8,031 nt of DNA from Nitrospina sp. (GCA_018647025.1 JABGTQ010000050.1:1-8031); one strand, 5' to 3'; shown: positions 1-7,593, counted from the stretch's first letter. A program made the numbers and translations. Notes: generated by a model from the sequence alone, not told the origin.

Positions 1-288
1 AAAGGAAAAATAATTCAGGATCGTGCCAAAGTTACAGGAGAAAAACCTTCTAAAGCAGGTGCTTCTGGAGCTAAAGCAACTCAGGCGGGAGAAAATATAG
101 CTTTATCTTCCCAGGCTAAAGATATCCAAAAGTCTCATGAAGCAGTGAAAAGCTCATCTGATATTCGAGTTGATAAAGTGGATAGAATAAAATCTGCAAT
201 CGCTGATGGAAGCTTTTATGTGGACAGTCATGAATTAGCCGAAAAAATTCTAAAAGATGTCATAACCGAATCTAAGTTCATAGACTAA
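1..288 (+). CDS. flgM: Anti-sigma-28 factor FlgM, 5' partial
   Basis: The reading frame is open from base 1 and ends at TAA 286-288, giving 95 residues without a start codon. FlgM proteins are usually about 90-100 residues, so only a few N-terminal residues are probably missing. The first half is rich in Ala, Gly, Lys and Ser with no hydrophobic core, as expected for the disordered N-terminal half of FlgM. The last ~40 residues carry the family's conserved pattern: RVDKVDRIKSAI, then an aromatic turn (DGSFYVDSHELAEKIL), which are the helices that bind sigma-28 (FliA). In the known system FlgM holds sigma-28 inactive until the hook-basal body is complete and FlgM is exported. Flagellar genes probably lie upstream, outside the window. 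No clear terminator follows. Identification rests on motif recognition by eye. Confidence 0.88.
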   Translation, partial: KGKIIQDRAKVTGEKPSKAGASGAKATQAGENIALSSQAKDIQKSHEAVKSSSDIRVDKVDRIKSAIADGSFYVDSHELAEKILKDVITESKFID

Positions 289-291
289 TTC

Positions 292-303
292 ACGATTTGG
301 CGA
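292..303 (+). repeat. 12-base direct repeat, copy 1
   Basis: ACGATTTGGCGA occurs four bases after the flgM stop and again at 703-714 in the rpmB leader. Both copies continue into a similar but gapped tail (CAATTAG here, AACAATAG in the other). Function is unknown. A 12-base match is not rare across 8 kb, but two copies within ~420 bases flanking a decayed gene are less expected. Confidence 0.5.
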
Positions 304-419
304 CAATTAGAAGTTTCTGACTAGCTTTTTAGGTTGATGGCGCACACGCAAGTAATATTTCCAATTCGCATACAAGAACATTAAAACCTATAGAGATACC
401 ACATTATATAGAATATTTT

Positions 420-654
420 TTATTTCTGTTCTATGTCAAATTCAACACTAATAGGGACAGAAGAAATAAATTTTTTAAGTTGTGTGATTAAATCACCTAC
501 ATCCACACCATGCATCAATGCCCAGTTTTCGAGGGTATCCAATTTATTAGCAAAGCAACTACCACAACTCATCTGAAGGTTATTGATATAATTTAACAGC
601 CTCCCGGCGAGTGCTGACTATCTGCTCAATTTTGGTCTGTTTTGTGATTAACAC
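420..654 (-). pseudogene. DUF1858-like small protein gene split by a frameshift
   Basis: Two minus-strand frames join into one plausible ~80-residue protein. The first (654 down to 580) starts at a GTG preceded by GGA at six bases and reads 24 residues containing ITKQTKIEQIVSTRREAVKL before a TAA. The second frame is open through the junction and includes an ATG at 570-572. From there it encodes 50 residues, beginning MSCGSC and continuing LDTLENWALMHGVDVGDLI, and ends at TAA 420-422. As I remember it, DUF1858 has an N-terminal 'ITK..TI.E.V..YPE.V.VF...GM.C.GC' followed by 'TLEEAA..HGID...LL..L'. Both halves match in order. Skipping one base near 583-592 joins them as KLINNLQMSCGSC, which restores the usual spacing to the CxxC motif. 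DUF1858 proteins are small, helical and often linked to redox or hybrid-cluster genes, with no settled function. The gene could be decayed, a sequencing error, or translated from the ATG at 572 alone. Confidence 0.5.
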
Positions 655-671
655 ATTTCATCCAAAAATAC

Positions 672-700
672 TTGCCCCAATACCACCTGTGTGCTAGCAT
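672..700 (+). promoter_or_regulatory. Probable sigma-70 promoter of rpmB (extended -10)
   Basis: TTGCCC (672-677) matches the -35 consensus at four of six positions. A 17-base spacer separates it from TAGCAT (695-700), a four of six -10 match, which is preceded by TG at 692-693 in the extended -10 position. Transcription would start near 707, giving a ~43-base leader that contains the second repeat copy. The promoter lies just upstream of the GTG of the divergent DUF1858-like gene. It is predicted by eye only. Confidence 0.5.
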
Positions 701-702
701 AA

Positions 703-714
703 ACGATTTGGCGA
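703..714 (+). repeat. 12-base direct repeat, copy 2
   Basis: Second copy of ACGATTTGGCGA (see 292-303), located at or just before the predicted rpmB transcription start. It could be an operator or simply chance; nothing in the sequence decides between these. Confidence 0.5.
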
Positions 715-735
715 AACAATAGCTTTTGCATAACT

Positions 736-742
736 TAAGGAG
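736..742 (+). promoter_or_regulatory. Strong Shine-Dalgarno of rpmB
   Basis: TAAGGAG sits seven bases before the rpmB ATG at 750. It is the only good Shine-Dalgarno sequence in the window and fixes the rpmB start. Confidence 0.85.
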
Positions 743-749
743 TAAGTAA

Positions 750-941
750 ATGGCTCAACGATGTGATGTGTGTGATAAAGGACCCCTTTTTGGAAATAAT
801 GTCAGTCACGCAAACAATAAAACTAGGCGCCGATGGAACCCAAACCTTAAAAAAATAAAAGGACAATATCAAGGTTCCATAAAAAAAATGAAAGTATGCA
901 CCAGGTGCCTAAAGTCAGGAAAGGTAGTAAAAGTACTCTGA
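750..941 (+). CDS. rpmB: 50S ribosomal protein L28, zinc-binding type
   Basis: The 63-residue protein is the full usual length of bacterial L28, a late-assembling protein of the large ribosomal subunit. It shows the L28 signature: an N-terminal [20 protein letters not shown] segment, a basic RRRWNPNL stretch at 26-33, and a C-terminal [13 protein letters not shown]. Two CxxC pairs (C5/C8 and C50/C53) form the zinc-ribbon ('C+') version of the family; many bacteria have a version without these cysteines. The start is set by a strong Shine-Dalgarno seven bases upstream. The gene is monocistronic, with its own predicted promoter, and converges on rel with a 52-base gap. rpmB next to rel/spoT is an arrangement I recall from deltaproteobacterial-type genomes. 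Confidence 0.97.
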   Translation: MAQRCDVCDKGPLFGNNVSHANNKTRRRWNPNLKKIKGQYQGSIKKMKVCTRCLKSGKVVKVL

Positions 942-955
942 TTTTTTTATTTTTG
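926..955 (+). terminator. Weak possible terminator after rpmB
   Basis: A four-base-pair stem (AGTA 926-929 with TACT 934-937) overlaps the end of rpmB and is followed by T-rich sequence (T7 at 942-948, T5 at 951-955). The U-tract is convincing but the stem is very short, so this is a weak call. It is the only terminator-like element between the convergent rpmB and rel genes. Confidence 0.25.
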
Positions 956-993
956 TTTCAATTAGAACTATCTCTTTTTTTAAAAGGCATATC

Positions 994-3198
994 CTAAACT
1001 ACTTGTTTGACTCTTTCCTGTTTTTTTTTACCCGCACTGTAATCCTCCATACGGTTCACCTTAATAACTCCAGGTACTTTAGCAACCTCCGATAGCATTT
1101 TTTTTAAATGCTCAATATCATTTATTTCAATACATAAGTCAAAATTAGCCCTTTGGTCTGATTCTTGACGTAAATTAGCGAGTGTAATATTAATGTCACA
1201 TGAGGCTAAGATTCTGGTTATTTCTGCCAATTGGCCAGGTTTGTCTTCGACTATAATTGAAATACGAGCAGAGTGTGCTCCCTTAGCGCGTTCACCCCAA
1301 CCAACATCAAAAAACCTTTCAGATTCCTCACCTGGTGATTGGATCTTTCCACAATCAATATGATGAACTGTTATCCCTCGTCCACGAGTGAGATAACCGA
1401 TAATAGGATCTCCTGGAACGGGATGACAACACTTCCCCAAACGTAAAAGGATATCATCATCAAAACATTTCAGCTTGACACCTCCCGCCAGCAAAAAATC
1501 CCTCCCACCCCCACATAGTTTTACTCGGTCGGTTTTCTTTCGCTGTCTTCCCTCAATTTTTTCTCTAGGTAAAAGCTTCTCAATAAACTGATGTGTCGAG
1601 ACTTTACCTAAACCAATACTTCTTACCAGATTGTCAAAGTTTGTAAAACCACTTGCGCGAAGTGTTTCGTCAAAAACCTTTCCTTTTAAAAACTCCAAGG
1701 GATCAACCTGATATTCTGCTAAACTTTTATGCAACAAAGTTTTTCCAAGGTTAAGACTTTTCTCTTTTTCAATAGAGTTGATAAAATGTAAAATTTTACT
1801 CCTAGCTTTAGATGTTTTAACAAACGAAAGCCAACTCCTATTAGGTTTTTGAGTTTTGGTAGTCTTTATTTCAATCTGATCACCATTCCTCAGTTTATAT
1901 TTTAACGAAACTGTTTTCCCGTTGACCTTGGCTGCTGAACAATGCTCCCCAATATCGGTATGAACCGCATACGCAAAATCCACTGGAGTCGACCCGCGCT
2001 GAAGAGGAATAACACGACCTTCTGGTGTAAAAACGTATACTTCATTTGAAAATAAATCCACTTTAAAGGAGTTTATGAAGTCTTTTGGGTTTTTAAGATC
2101 TTTCTGGGTTTCCAAGAGATGGCGTACCCAAATCAATTGCTGATCCATGTATTGATTTTTAAATTTTTCCCCTTCCTTATATTGCCAGTGGGCAGCAATT
2201 CCCTCCTCACAAATATTATGCATTGTTTCAGTCCTGATCTGCACTTCTAGACGCTCTCCTTCGGGACCAATTACTGCCGTATGGAGAGATCGGTATAGAT
2301 TGGGTTTTGGCATCGCAATGTAGTCTTTAAAGCGACCAGGAATAGGCTTCCATAGTGAGTGAACTTGCCCCAACACTGAGTAGCAATCTTTTAGGGAAGT
2401 AGTCAGTATTCGTAACCCTGTAAGATCGTACAAATCATTAAATTCAATTTCTTGTTGTTCCATTTTTTGATGTATCCCATATAAATGCTTAGAGCGCCCA
2501 ACCACTTTCCCAGTAATTCCAGATGCTATCAATGCGTTTTCCAAAATAGTCTGCACTTTTTTAACATAAGCCTCTCGCAAACTCTGACCACTAGCTAATT
2601 CAACACGAATCGATTCATGTTCATCAGGCATCATGTACATGAACGCGCCATCTTCTAGCTCGTCTTTCATCCACCCTATACCCAAACGGTTAGCAATCGG
2701 AGCGAAGATATCTAGAGTTTCACGCGCAATTCGCTGTTGTGCGTCTGAACTAAGCGATCCGAGGGTTTTAATATTATGCGCTCTATCTGCAAGCTTAATT
2801 AAGACCACACGAATATCTTCCGACATGGCGAGGATCATCTTTCTGTAATTTTCAGCTTGGCTTTCTTCTTTGCTAGAAAATTGAATTTGACTGATTTTGG
2901 TAACGCCTTCTACCAAATGATAAATCTCGTCACCAAAAACCCTTCGAAGTTCTTCTGCTGTTAGGAGGGTATCTTCAATCGTATCATGTAATAAACCAGC
3001 AGCAATAGTCCGCTCGTCCATTTTTAATCGTGTAAGATTAAACGCAACTTCAAGAGGGTGGGAAATATAAGCAGCTCCAGAACGACGTTGCTGATTACGG
3101 TGCGCCTTGGCAGAATAAATATAGGCTCTCCAGATAATATCTAGATCTGCACTAGGATGATAACTTGTTACAGCCTCAGCTATGTCTGCCAGATTCAT
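994..3198 (-). CDS. rel: Bifunctional (p)ppGpp synthetase/hydrolase, long Rel type
   Basis: The 734 residues match full-length RelA/SpoT/Rel enzymes, which make (p)ppGpp from ATP and GTP/GDP on starved ribosomes and hydrolyse it. Domains in order: an HD hydrolase (about 25-165) with H47, H71-D72, E75-D76 and D138 all present, so hydrolysis should be active. Next is the synthetase (about 230-345), with GRSKHLYGI at 234-242, YDLTGLRIL, RFKD at 289-292, YRSLHT, and catalytic E318 in EVQIRT. Then a TGS domain (about 385-445), a zinc-finger/RIS region with C590, C591, H613 and C616, and a C-terminal ACT domain (about 645-715). RFKD is the RxKD form typical of bifunctional Rel/SpoT enzymes, as opposed to ExDD in RelA-only synthetases. 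The gene converges with rpmB and diverges from recG. The ATG at 3198 has no real Shine-Dalgarno, but the N-terminus fits the family. The gene ends in TAG. Confidence 0.97.
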   Translation of the reverse strand: MNLADIAEAVTSYHPSADLDIIWRAYIYSAKAHRNQQRRSGAAYISHPLEVAFNLTRLKMDERTIAAGLLHDTIEDTLLTAEELRRVFGDEIYHLVEGVTKISQIQFSSKEESQAENYRKMILAMSEDIRVVLIKLADRAHNIKTLGSLSSDAQQRIARETLDIFAPIANRLGIGWMKDELEDGAFMYMMPDEHESIRVELASGQSLREAYVKKVQTILENALIASGITGKVVGRSKHLYGIHQKMEQQEIEFNDLYDLTGLRILTTSLKDCYSVLGQVHSLWKPIPGRFKDYIAMPKPNLYRSLHTAVIGPEGERLEVQIRTETMHNICEEGIAAHWQYKEGEKFKNQYMDQQLIWVRHLLETQKDLKNPKDFINSFKVDLFSNEVYVFTPEGRVIPLQRGSTPVDFAYAVHTDIGEHCSAAKVNGKTVSLKYKLRNGDQIEIKTTKTQKPNRSWLSFVKTSKARSKILHFINSIEKEKSLNLGKTLLHKSLAEYQVDPLEFLKGKVFDETLRASGFTNFDNLVRSIGLGKVSTHQFIEKLLPREKIEGRQRKKTDRVKLCGGGRDFLLAGGVKLKCFDDDILLRLGKCCHPVPGDPIIGYLTRGRGITVHHIDCGKIQSPGEESERFFDVGWGERAKGAHSARISIIVEDKPGQLAEITRILASCDINITLANLRQESDQRANFDLCIEINDIEHLKKMLSEVAKVPGVIKVNRMEDYSAGKKKQERVKQVV

Positions 3199-3475
3199 AA
3201 AATAAACCCGCTTTTACATTTTCACTCATCCTCAAATAGTCTCAACCGCATAACTATAGACTAATTATCTGTTTTTGCTTACATTAGACATTTTAAAGAA
3301 TATAACCCTGATCTCACCATGTCAAATTTACTTTTATTAAAAAGACTTTTGTAAGCCAAGTATGCTTGCTTATCTTAAGCCTATTCGCTAAAAACAATTT
3401 AAAAACGCTATAAATGTGTTATCCAAGAACATGCTTATACTCCACACATAACAATTATATGTTCCCCCTAAACTA
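3199..3475. other. Divergent rel/recG intergenic region
   Basis: These 277 AT-rich bases separate the divergent rel and recG starts and must hold both 5' regions. I see no gene, tRNA or strong hairpin. There is a short imperfect inverted repeat (CAAG 3357-3360, loop, CTTG 3365-3368). On the minus strand TATAGT, at about 3252-3257, is a possible -10 for rel without a convincing -35. Confidence 0.5.
3436..3441 (+). promoter_or_regulatory. Candidate -10 box for recG
   Basis: TATACT matches the -10 consensus at five of six positions and lies 34 bases before the recG ATG, which would give a leader of under 30 bases. No good -35 lies at the right distance, so confidence is low. Confidence 0.3.
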
Positions 3476-5611
3476 ATGAGCAACAAATCAACAGTAGCAA
3501 AAAAACTTTCTCTCGATGACCCTCTCCAGTTTATCAAAGGCGTAGGACCCAAAAGAGCCGATCTTCTTAAAAAACTTAACTTGGAGACTGTTTCCGATGC
3601 TCTTTTTTTTCTTCCGTTTCGTTATGAAGATCGAACCCAGGTAAAAAAAATTATCGAACTTGTTCCTGGTGAGACTGCTTCATTCTTAGGGGAAGTTGTT
3701 AATGCAGGAACTGTTCGTATTGGACGTCGTAGAAAAATATTTGAAGCCTTGGTTCAAGATGATAGTGGCTTTTTGCATGTCAAATGGTTTCAGTTCAATG
3801 AAACTTATATGACAGAAAAAGTAAAGACAGGTAGAAAATTAATCTTTTCAGGAAAACCGACTCATAACAAACGAGGTGGTGGACTCGAAGTAATTCATCC
3901 AAATACTGAAATTCAATCAGATGGAAGTTCAGAGTCACTAGAAATAGGCCGTATTGTTCCTATTTATCATTCAACCGACGGCCTTCACCTTAAGTCTTTA
4001 CGAAAAATCATAAAAAATCTAGTTGATAACTATAAAAATCTTATTGAGGAGTTTCTTCCAGACAAAATACTAAAACGGTACAAGTTCCCCACTAGGAGCA
4101 AAGCTATTCAAAAAGCACATTTCCCACCTAACGATGCCTCTATCGAACTTCTGGACAAATTTCAGGATTCATCTCAAGCAAGGCTGATCTTTGAAGAGTT
4201 TTTTCTGCTCCAACTTACCTTAGCTTTAAAAAAAAGACACTTACAAGTTGAGGAATGCGGACAACCATTTAAAACTCGCGGTGAATTAATTCACAAATTC
4301 ATGGAACTCTTAAAATTTGATTTGACGAAAGCGCAAAAAAAAGTGCTCGGAGAAATCATGCACTACTTGGAAAAAAATGAACCCATGAACTTACTCCTTC
4401 AGGGAGATGTGGGGAGTGGAAAAACCGTAGTCGCTCTAATCTCTTTGCTTACAGGAGTGGACAACGACTGCCAGACTGCACTTATGGCCCCAACAGAGCT
4501 CCTAGCTGAACAACATTTTCTAAGTATCCGCCCATTCTGCGAAGCTTTAAACATAACAATCGCACTTGTCACGAGTTCTGGAACCGCTAAAGAAAAATCT
4601 CTTTTACATAGTTCTATTTCAAACGGCACAACGCAAATAATTATCGGTACTCACGCTCTTATTCAAAAGAAAATAGAATTCTCAAAGCTGGGACTAATTG
4701 TTGTTGATGAACAACATCGGTTCGGAGTACTACAAAGAGACGCCCTAAGTAAGAAAGGCCTAACACCTCACGTTCTTATAATGACAGCAACACCTATTCC
4801 TCGCTCCCTAGCGCTTACACTTTACGGTGACATGAATGTTTCATTCTTAGATGAGTTTCCACCAGGACGAATACCTATTGAGACTAAACTCTTTTACGAA
4901 GACTCCCGTAATACCGCATACACTCTCTTAGAAAAAGAAATCACAGAAGGCCGTCAGGCCTATGTAGTCTGTCCTCTCATTGAAGAGTCCGAGTCTATTG
5001 ACTTAAAAGCGGCGATTGATGTTAGTGAGGAGTTGCAGAATAGAAGACTGCCTAACTTTAAGATTGAACTCATTCATGGAAAACTTAAAAAAGAAGAACG
5101 ACAAAAAATTATGGCTGCATTTAAAAATGGGGAAATAGATGTGCTAGTGGCAACAACAGTTATTGAGGTAGGGATAGACGTCCCCAATGCAACGGTCATG
5201 CTAATCGAGCACGCTGAAAGATTTGGCCTTGCTCAATTGCATCAGTTACGTGGGAGAGTTGGACGTGGAAAACAGGCGTCAATATGCCTTCTTATTTGTA
5301 GTCACGCATTGACTGTTGATGGAAAAGCCAGACTAAGTGCAATTGTTAAATCACGTGACGGGTTTTCAATTGCAGAAGAAGACTTACGTATACGAGGCCC
5401 AGGAGACTTCACAGGCACCCGTCAATCTGGAATGCCTTTACTAAGAGCTGGGAGCCTATTACGTGATATAAAACTTTTGGAATTATCAAGGCGTGAAGCA
5501 ATCGATCTTATCGAAAAAGATCCTAAGCTTGAAGCACCCGAACACATAAAGCTAAAAGAGGCTCTTCATCATACTTTTGGGAATCAAACGAACCTCATGA
5601 AGGTGATCTAA
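3476..5611 (+). CDS. recG: ATP-dependent DNA helicase RecG
   Basis: The 711-residue protein is complete (RecG is usually about 680-780 residues). RecG is a superfamily 2 double-strand DNA translocase that regresses stalled replication forks, branch-migrates Holliday junctions and removes R-loops and D-loops. The N-terminal part has a helix-hairpin-helix-like KGVGPKRADLL (21-31), PFRYEDR (47-53) and an OB-fold wedge (about 65-145) that grips the junction. Helicase motifs follow: Walker A GDVGSGKT (310-317), DEQH (411-414), TATPIPRSLAL (from 437), motif V ATTVIEVGIDVP (559-570) and motif VI QLRGRVGRG (590-598). The TRG motif RIRGPGDFTGTRQSG (638-652), characteristic of RecG and Mfd, is intact. 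The ATG at 3476 has no Shine-Dalgarno, but the N-terminal length matches the family. A run of eight T at 3603-3610 lies in frame. A 121-base gap separates it from the transporter gene. Confidence 0.98.
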   Translation: MSNKSTVAKKLSLDDPLQFIKGVGPKRADLLKKLNLETVSDALFFLPFRYEDRTQVKKIIELVPGETASFLGEVVNAGTVRIGRRRKIFEALVQDDSGFLHVKWFQFNETYMTEKVKTGRKLIFSGKPTHNKRGGGLEVIHPNTEIQSDGSSESLEIGRIVPIYHSTDGLHLKSLRKIIKNLVDNYKNLIEEFLPDKILKRYKFPTRSKAIQKAHFPPNDASIELLDKFQDSSQARLIFEEFFLLQLTLALKKRHLQVEECGQPFKTRGELIHKFMELLKFDLTKAQKKVLGEIMHYLEKNEPMNLLLQGDVGSGKTVVALISLLTGVDNDCQTALMAPTELLAEQHFLSIRPFCEALNITIALVTSSGTAKEKSLLHSSISNGTTQIIIGTHALIQKKIEFSKLGLIVVDEQHRFGVLQRDALSKKGLTPHVLIMTATPIPRSLALTLYGDMNVSFLDEFPPGRIPIETKLFYEDSRNTAYTLLEKEITEGRQAYVVCPLIEESESIDLKAAIDVSEELQNRRLPNFKIELIHGKLKKEERQKIMAAFKNGEIDVLVATTVIEVGIDVPNATVMLIEHAERFGLAQLHQLRGRVGRGKQASICLLICSHALTVDGKARLSAIVKSRDGFSIAEEDLRIRGPGDFTGTRQSGMPLLRAGSLLRDIKLLELSRREAIDLIEKDPKLEAPEHIKLKEALHHTFGNQTNLMKVI

Positions 5612-5664
5612 AAAATGATCCTTGACGCAGGGCAATGAAAACGACGTATTTCAAAAGAATCTTC

Positions 5665-5673
5665 TGATATAAA
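5665..5673 (+). promoter_or_regulatory. Candidate extended -10 promoter for the MFS gene
   Basis: TGATATAAA places TG one base before a TATAAA box, an extended -10 arrangement. Transcription would start near 5680, about 53 bases before the ATG at 5733. No good -35 is visible at 17 bases. If real, the transporter has its own promoter inside the 121-base gap after recG. Confidence 0.35.
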
Positions 5674-5732
5674 ATCTCTAAAAATCGTAAAAGTCAATAT
5701 CAATCAACTCATTATCAGAACTAGTTTACACT

Positions 5733-7076
5733 ATGAACTTTACTGACAGATTAAAAGATGACCCAAAGTTTTTTTGGGAAATGCTACTTCTATTCTGCAT
5801 ATACGGGGCCTATGCGGTTCTTAATATTTGCAGGACAACTGTTGTTATATCAAGCCCTGCTATGTTAGATGACCCCGCACTAGAGCTCAATAAAACAATG
5901 TGGGGAGCTATTCTTGGTTGGGGAACTGCGGGAACACTGGTCGGAAAACTTACCACTGGAATTATGGCCGATCGATTTGGGGGCCGTAAAATATTTCTTA
6001 TTTCCATTGGCATTTGCATGTTAGCCACTGGCATATTTGGCATGGTGTCCAAAGTTTTTTTCTTCTCCATTGCATTTTTTATTGCCATGCTTGCAAAGTC
6101 GGCAGGTTGGCCTTCCATGGCAAATCTAATCAAGAGTTGGTACCCAAAGTATTGGTGGGGACGGATCTGGGGTATTCTTTCCTCAAGCTCAATGTCCAGC
6201 TCTCTTTTCACATCCCTTGTAATGGGAAGTTTGCTACTTGTAATTTCATGGCGCTGGGTAATTGCCTCATCTTTACCAATAGCAGGAATATTTTGCATCT
6301 TATTATTTTTTTATCTCAAACAATCCCCTACTGATGTTGGGTTTAAAGCCATGCCATCTGTAGACGGGGATGAAAATAATTACAATCCAAAAAAAAACCA
6401 CCATCTTGATAACGCGTCTTTAAGGGAGGCACTGATAAGTTTTTTAAAAAGCTCTAGATTCTGGTTAATCTCCATAAGCATAATGTCTTTGACCATTCTC
6501 ATGGGGTTTCAGAGCTTTTTACCTCTATACCTAAAAGAAATCTATAATCTTTCCCCAGGAAAAGCTGGTATAGCTTCATCTGTGTTTCCACTGGGTTCGA
6601 TGTTTTCTGTACTTATAGGAGGTTTCATTTTTGATAAGCTTACAAAGAAAAGGCGTATATTTGTACTCGGTGGTATGATGATTTTGGCAACTGGATGTAT
6701 TGTTACTTTGTTAGCGTTACCTGGCTCTAATATTCAAGAAACTCTTTTGCCTTGGATCGCCTTGTTAGTAATTATGGTTTTCGGCTTGGTGGTTGCGCCC
6801 TGTTATTTAATTCCAATGAGCGTCTTTTCTTTGGATTTTGGTGGTAAGCATTGTGGTGTTCTTGTGGGTATCATAGATGCTATTGGATACTCCGCTTTGA
6901 TGATATTTGAGTTTTCAGGAGGTGTCGTTGCAGATCAAGTTGATGGTTGGCAACATTTTCTCCACATCATACTCAATGTTTCGATTATTGGAACGATTAC
7001 TCTGATTCTTTTTCTTATAATTGATCACCGTTCTCTTTCCAAATCAAAAAGCATAGCTTATAAAAAAGTGTCCTAA
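5733..7076 (+). CDS. MFS transporter, OPA-like (GlpT/UhpC superfamily)
   Basis: The 447 residues fold plausibly into 12 membrane helices in two halves, joined by a charged cytoplasmic loop (about 196-238, DENNYNPKKNHH). The MFS motif A is clear between helices 2 and 3: GIMADRFGGRK (76-86), with a weaker copy FIFDKLTKKRR (298-308) in the second half. Helix 1 ends in NICRTTVVIS with R34. By remembered alignment this corresponds to the substrate-phosphate arginine of GlpT helix 1, and PLYLKEIYNLSP follows helix 7 as in OPA proteins. The second GlpT phosphate arginine, in helix 7, appears to be replaced by a non-charged residue, so an organophosphate substrate is doubtful. The substrate is unknown. 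The ATG at 5733 has no Shine-Dalgarno, but the ~15 residues before helix 1 are normal for the family. It is an inner-membrane protein with no functional link to its neighbours. Confidence 0.88.
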   Translation: MNFTDRLKDDPKFFWEMLLLFCIYGAYAVLNICRTTVVISSPAMLDDPALELNKTMWGAILGWGTAGTLVGKLTTGIMADRFGGRKIFLISIGICMLATGIFGMVSKVFFFSIAFFIAMLAKSAGWPSMANLIKSWYPKYWWGRIWGILSSSSMSSSLFTSLVMGSLLLVISWRWVIASSLPIAGIFCILLFFYLKQSPTDVGFKAMPSVDGDENNYNPKKNHHLDNASLREALISFLKSSRFWLISISIMSLTILMGFQSFLPLYLKEIYNLSPGKAGIASSVFPLGSMFSVLIGGFIFDKLTKKRRIFVLGGMMILATGCIVTLLALPGSNIQETLLPWIALLVIMVFGLVVAPCYLIPMSVFSLDFGGKHCGVLVGIIDAIGYSALMIFEFSGGVVADQVDGWQHFLHIILNVSIIGTITLILFLIIDHRSLSKSKSIAYKKVS

Positions 7077-7157
7077 AAAAAATACCTACCCCGCGCAAAA
7101 CCTATGCAAAACAAACACATAATTTTCTCCATTAACAAGCAGGCCCCTTAAATATCT

Positions 7158-7526
7158 ATGAACATTACAATCGGGGACAAATTTCTTATTGCAGCGCTAC
7201 TTATTTTAAACGGATGGCTTTTTGCGAGCTGGGGAGTAGGATTCAGTAAAGGTGACTGGGTCGTGGTCACAGTCAATCAAAAAGAAACAATTCGCTTGCC
7301 ACTTGATCAAGATCAAAAAACCCATGTCAAAGGACCAATCGGTCTAACAGAAATTGAAGTCAAAAATGGACACGCTCGTATAATTCGTTCACCTTGCAAA
7401 AATAAGGTATGTATCAAATCTGGTTACATTCGCTATGCTGACCGACTGGCCGCATGCATACCAAATCGTGTCGTTATCCGAATCGTTGGTAAAAGTCATC
7501 GTGGCGTCGATGCTGTGATAGGCTAA
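7158..7526 (+). CDS. Membrane-anchored NusG domain II protein
   Basis: The 122-residue protein has one N-terminal membrane helix (about 9-29, inside-in orientation likely) and an extracytoplasmic domain. The domain has the NusG_II pattern: a beta-rich stretch, then IIRSPCKNKVCIKSGYI (75-91) and CIPNRVVIRI (100-109). The three conserved cysteines are C80, C85 and C100. Despite the name these proteins are not transcription factors; they resemble the inserted domain II of some NusG proteins. From remembered genome contexts they often sit near ApbE, FMN-binding or small-membrane transporter genes, but no such gene is visible here. The role is unknown; the cysteines suggest a disulfide or redox centre outside the membrane. 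It lies 81 bases after the MFS gene and 67 bases before the M1-like gene. It has no Shine-Dalgarno, and the ATG is chosen because it directly precedes the membrane helix. Confidence 0.85.
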   Translation: MNITIGDKFLIAALLILNGWLFASWGVGFSKGDWVVVTVNQKETIRLPLDQDQKTHVKGPIGLTEIEVKNGHARIIRSPCKNKVCIKSGYIRYADRLAACIPNRVVIRIVGKSHRGVDAVIG

Positions 7527-7593
7527 TCTATTAGTATTCAAACAAAGACTACTCTTAGATAAAATAAAGATAATCAATTTTCACAAAAATCTA

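Larger units (their letters stand above)
289..749. other. 461-base gap between flgM and rpmB
   Basis: No intact gene of convincing length lies here on either strand. The middle (420-654) is coding-like on the minus strand and is described separately as a frameshifted DUF1858-like gene. The right end (672-749) is the promoter and leader of rpmB. The left part (289-419) shows nothing I can assign. It has one copy of a 12-base direct repeat and a stop-bounded plus-strand ORF of 15 codons that has no support. I see no tRNA, no strong hairpin and no insertion-sequence ends. Confidence 0.6.

Noticed and set aside
339..384. A 15-codon plus-strand ORF (MAHTQVIFPIRIQEH) in the flgM-rpmB gap
   Set aside because: It is too short, with no adequate ribosome binding site or recognisable similarity.
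2633..2848. A 71-codon plus-strand ORF antisense to rel
   Set aside because: It lies wholly within the rel HD/linker coding region, with no ribosome binding site or domain.
3176..3229. A 17-codon minus-strand ORF (MSENVKAGLFYESGRHS) overlapping the rel start, a possible leader peptide
   Set aside because: Its GAGG lies directly against the ATG, too close to act as a Shine-Dalgarno, and nothing else supports translation.
4399..4629. A 76-codon minus-strand ORF inside recG
   Set aside because: It is antisense to the Walker A region of recG and has low-complexity composition typical of a shadow.
5600..5624. An imperfect inverted repeat (AAGGTGATC / GATCCTT) at the recG stop, a possible terminator
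   Set aside because: The stem is bulged and is not followed by a T-tract on either strand.
5810..6298. A 162-codon minus-strand ORF inside the MFS gene
   Set aside because: It is antisense to a clearly coding membrane protein; its composition is a mirror of the hydrophobic codons and it has no recognisable domain.
6014..6334. A 106-codon plus-strand ORF in another frame of the MFS gene
   Set aside because: It is a frame shadow of the transporter, which has the motif A and 12-helix evidence.
7389..7577. A 62-codon minus-strand ORF overlapping the NusG_II gene
   Set aside because: It is antisense to the cysteine-bearing end of a recognised gene and has no start signal.
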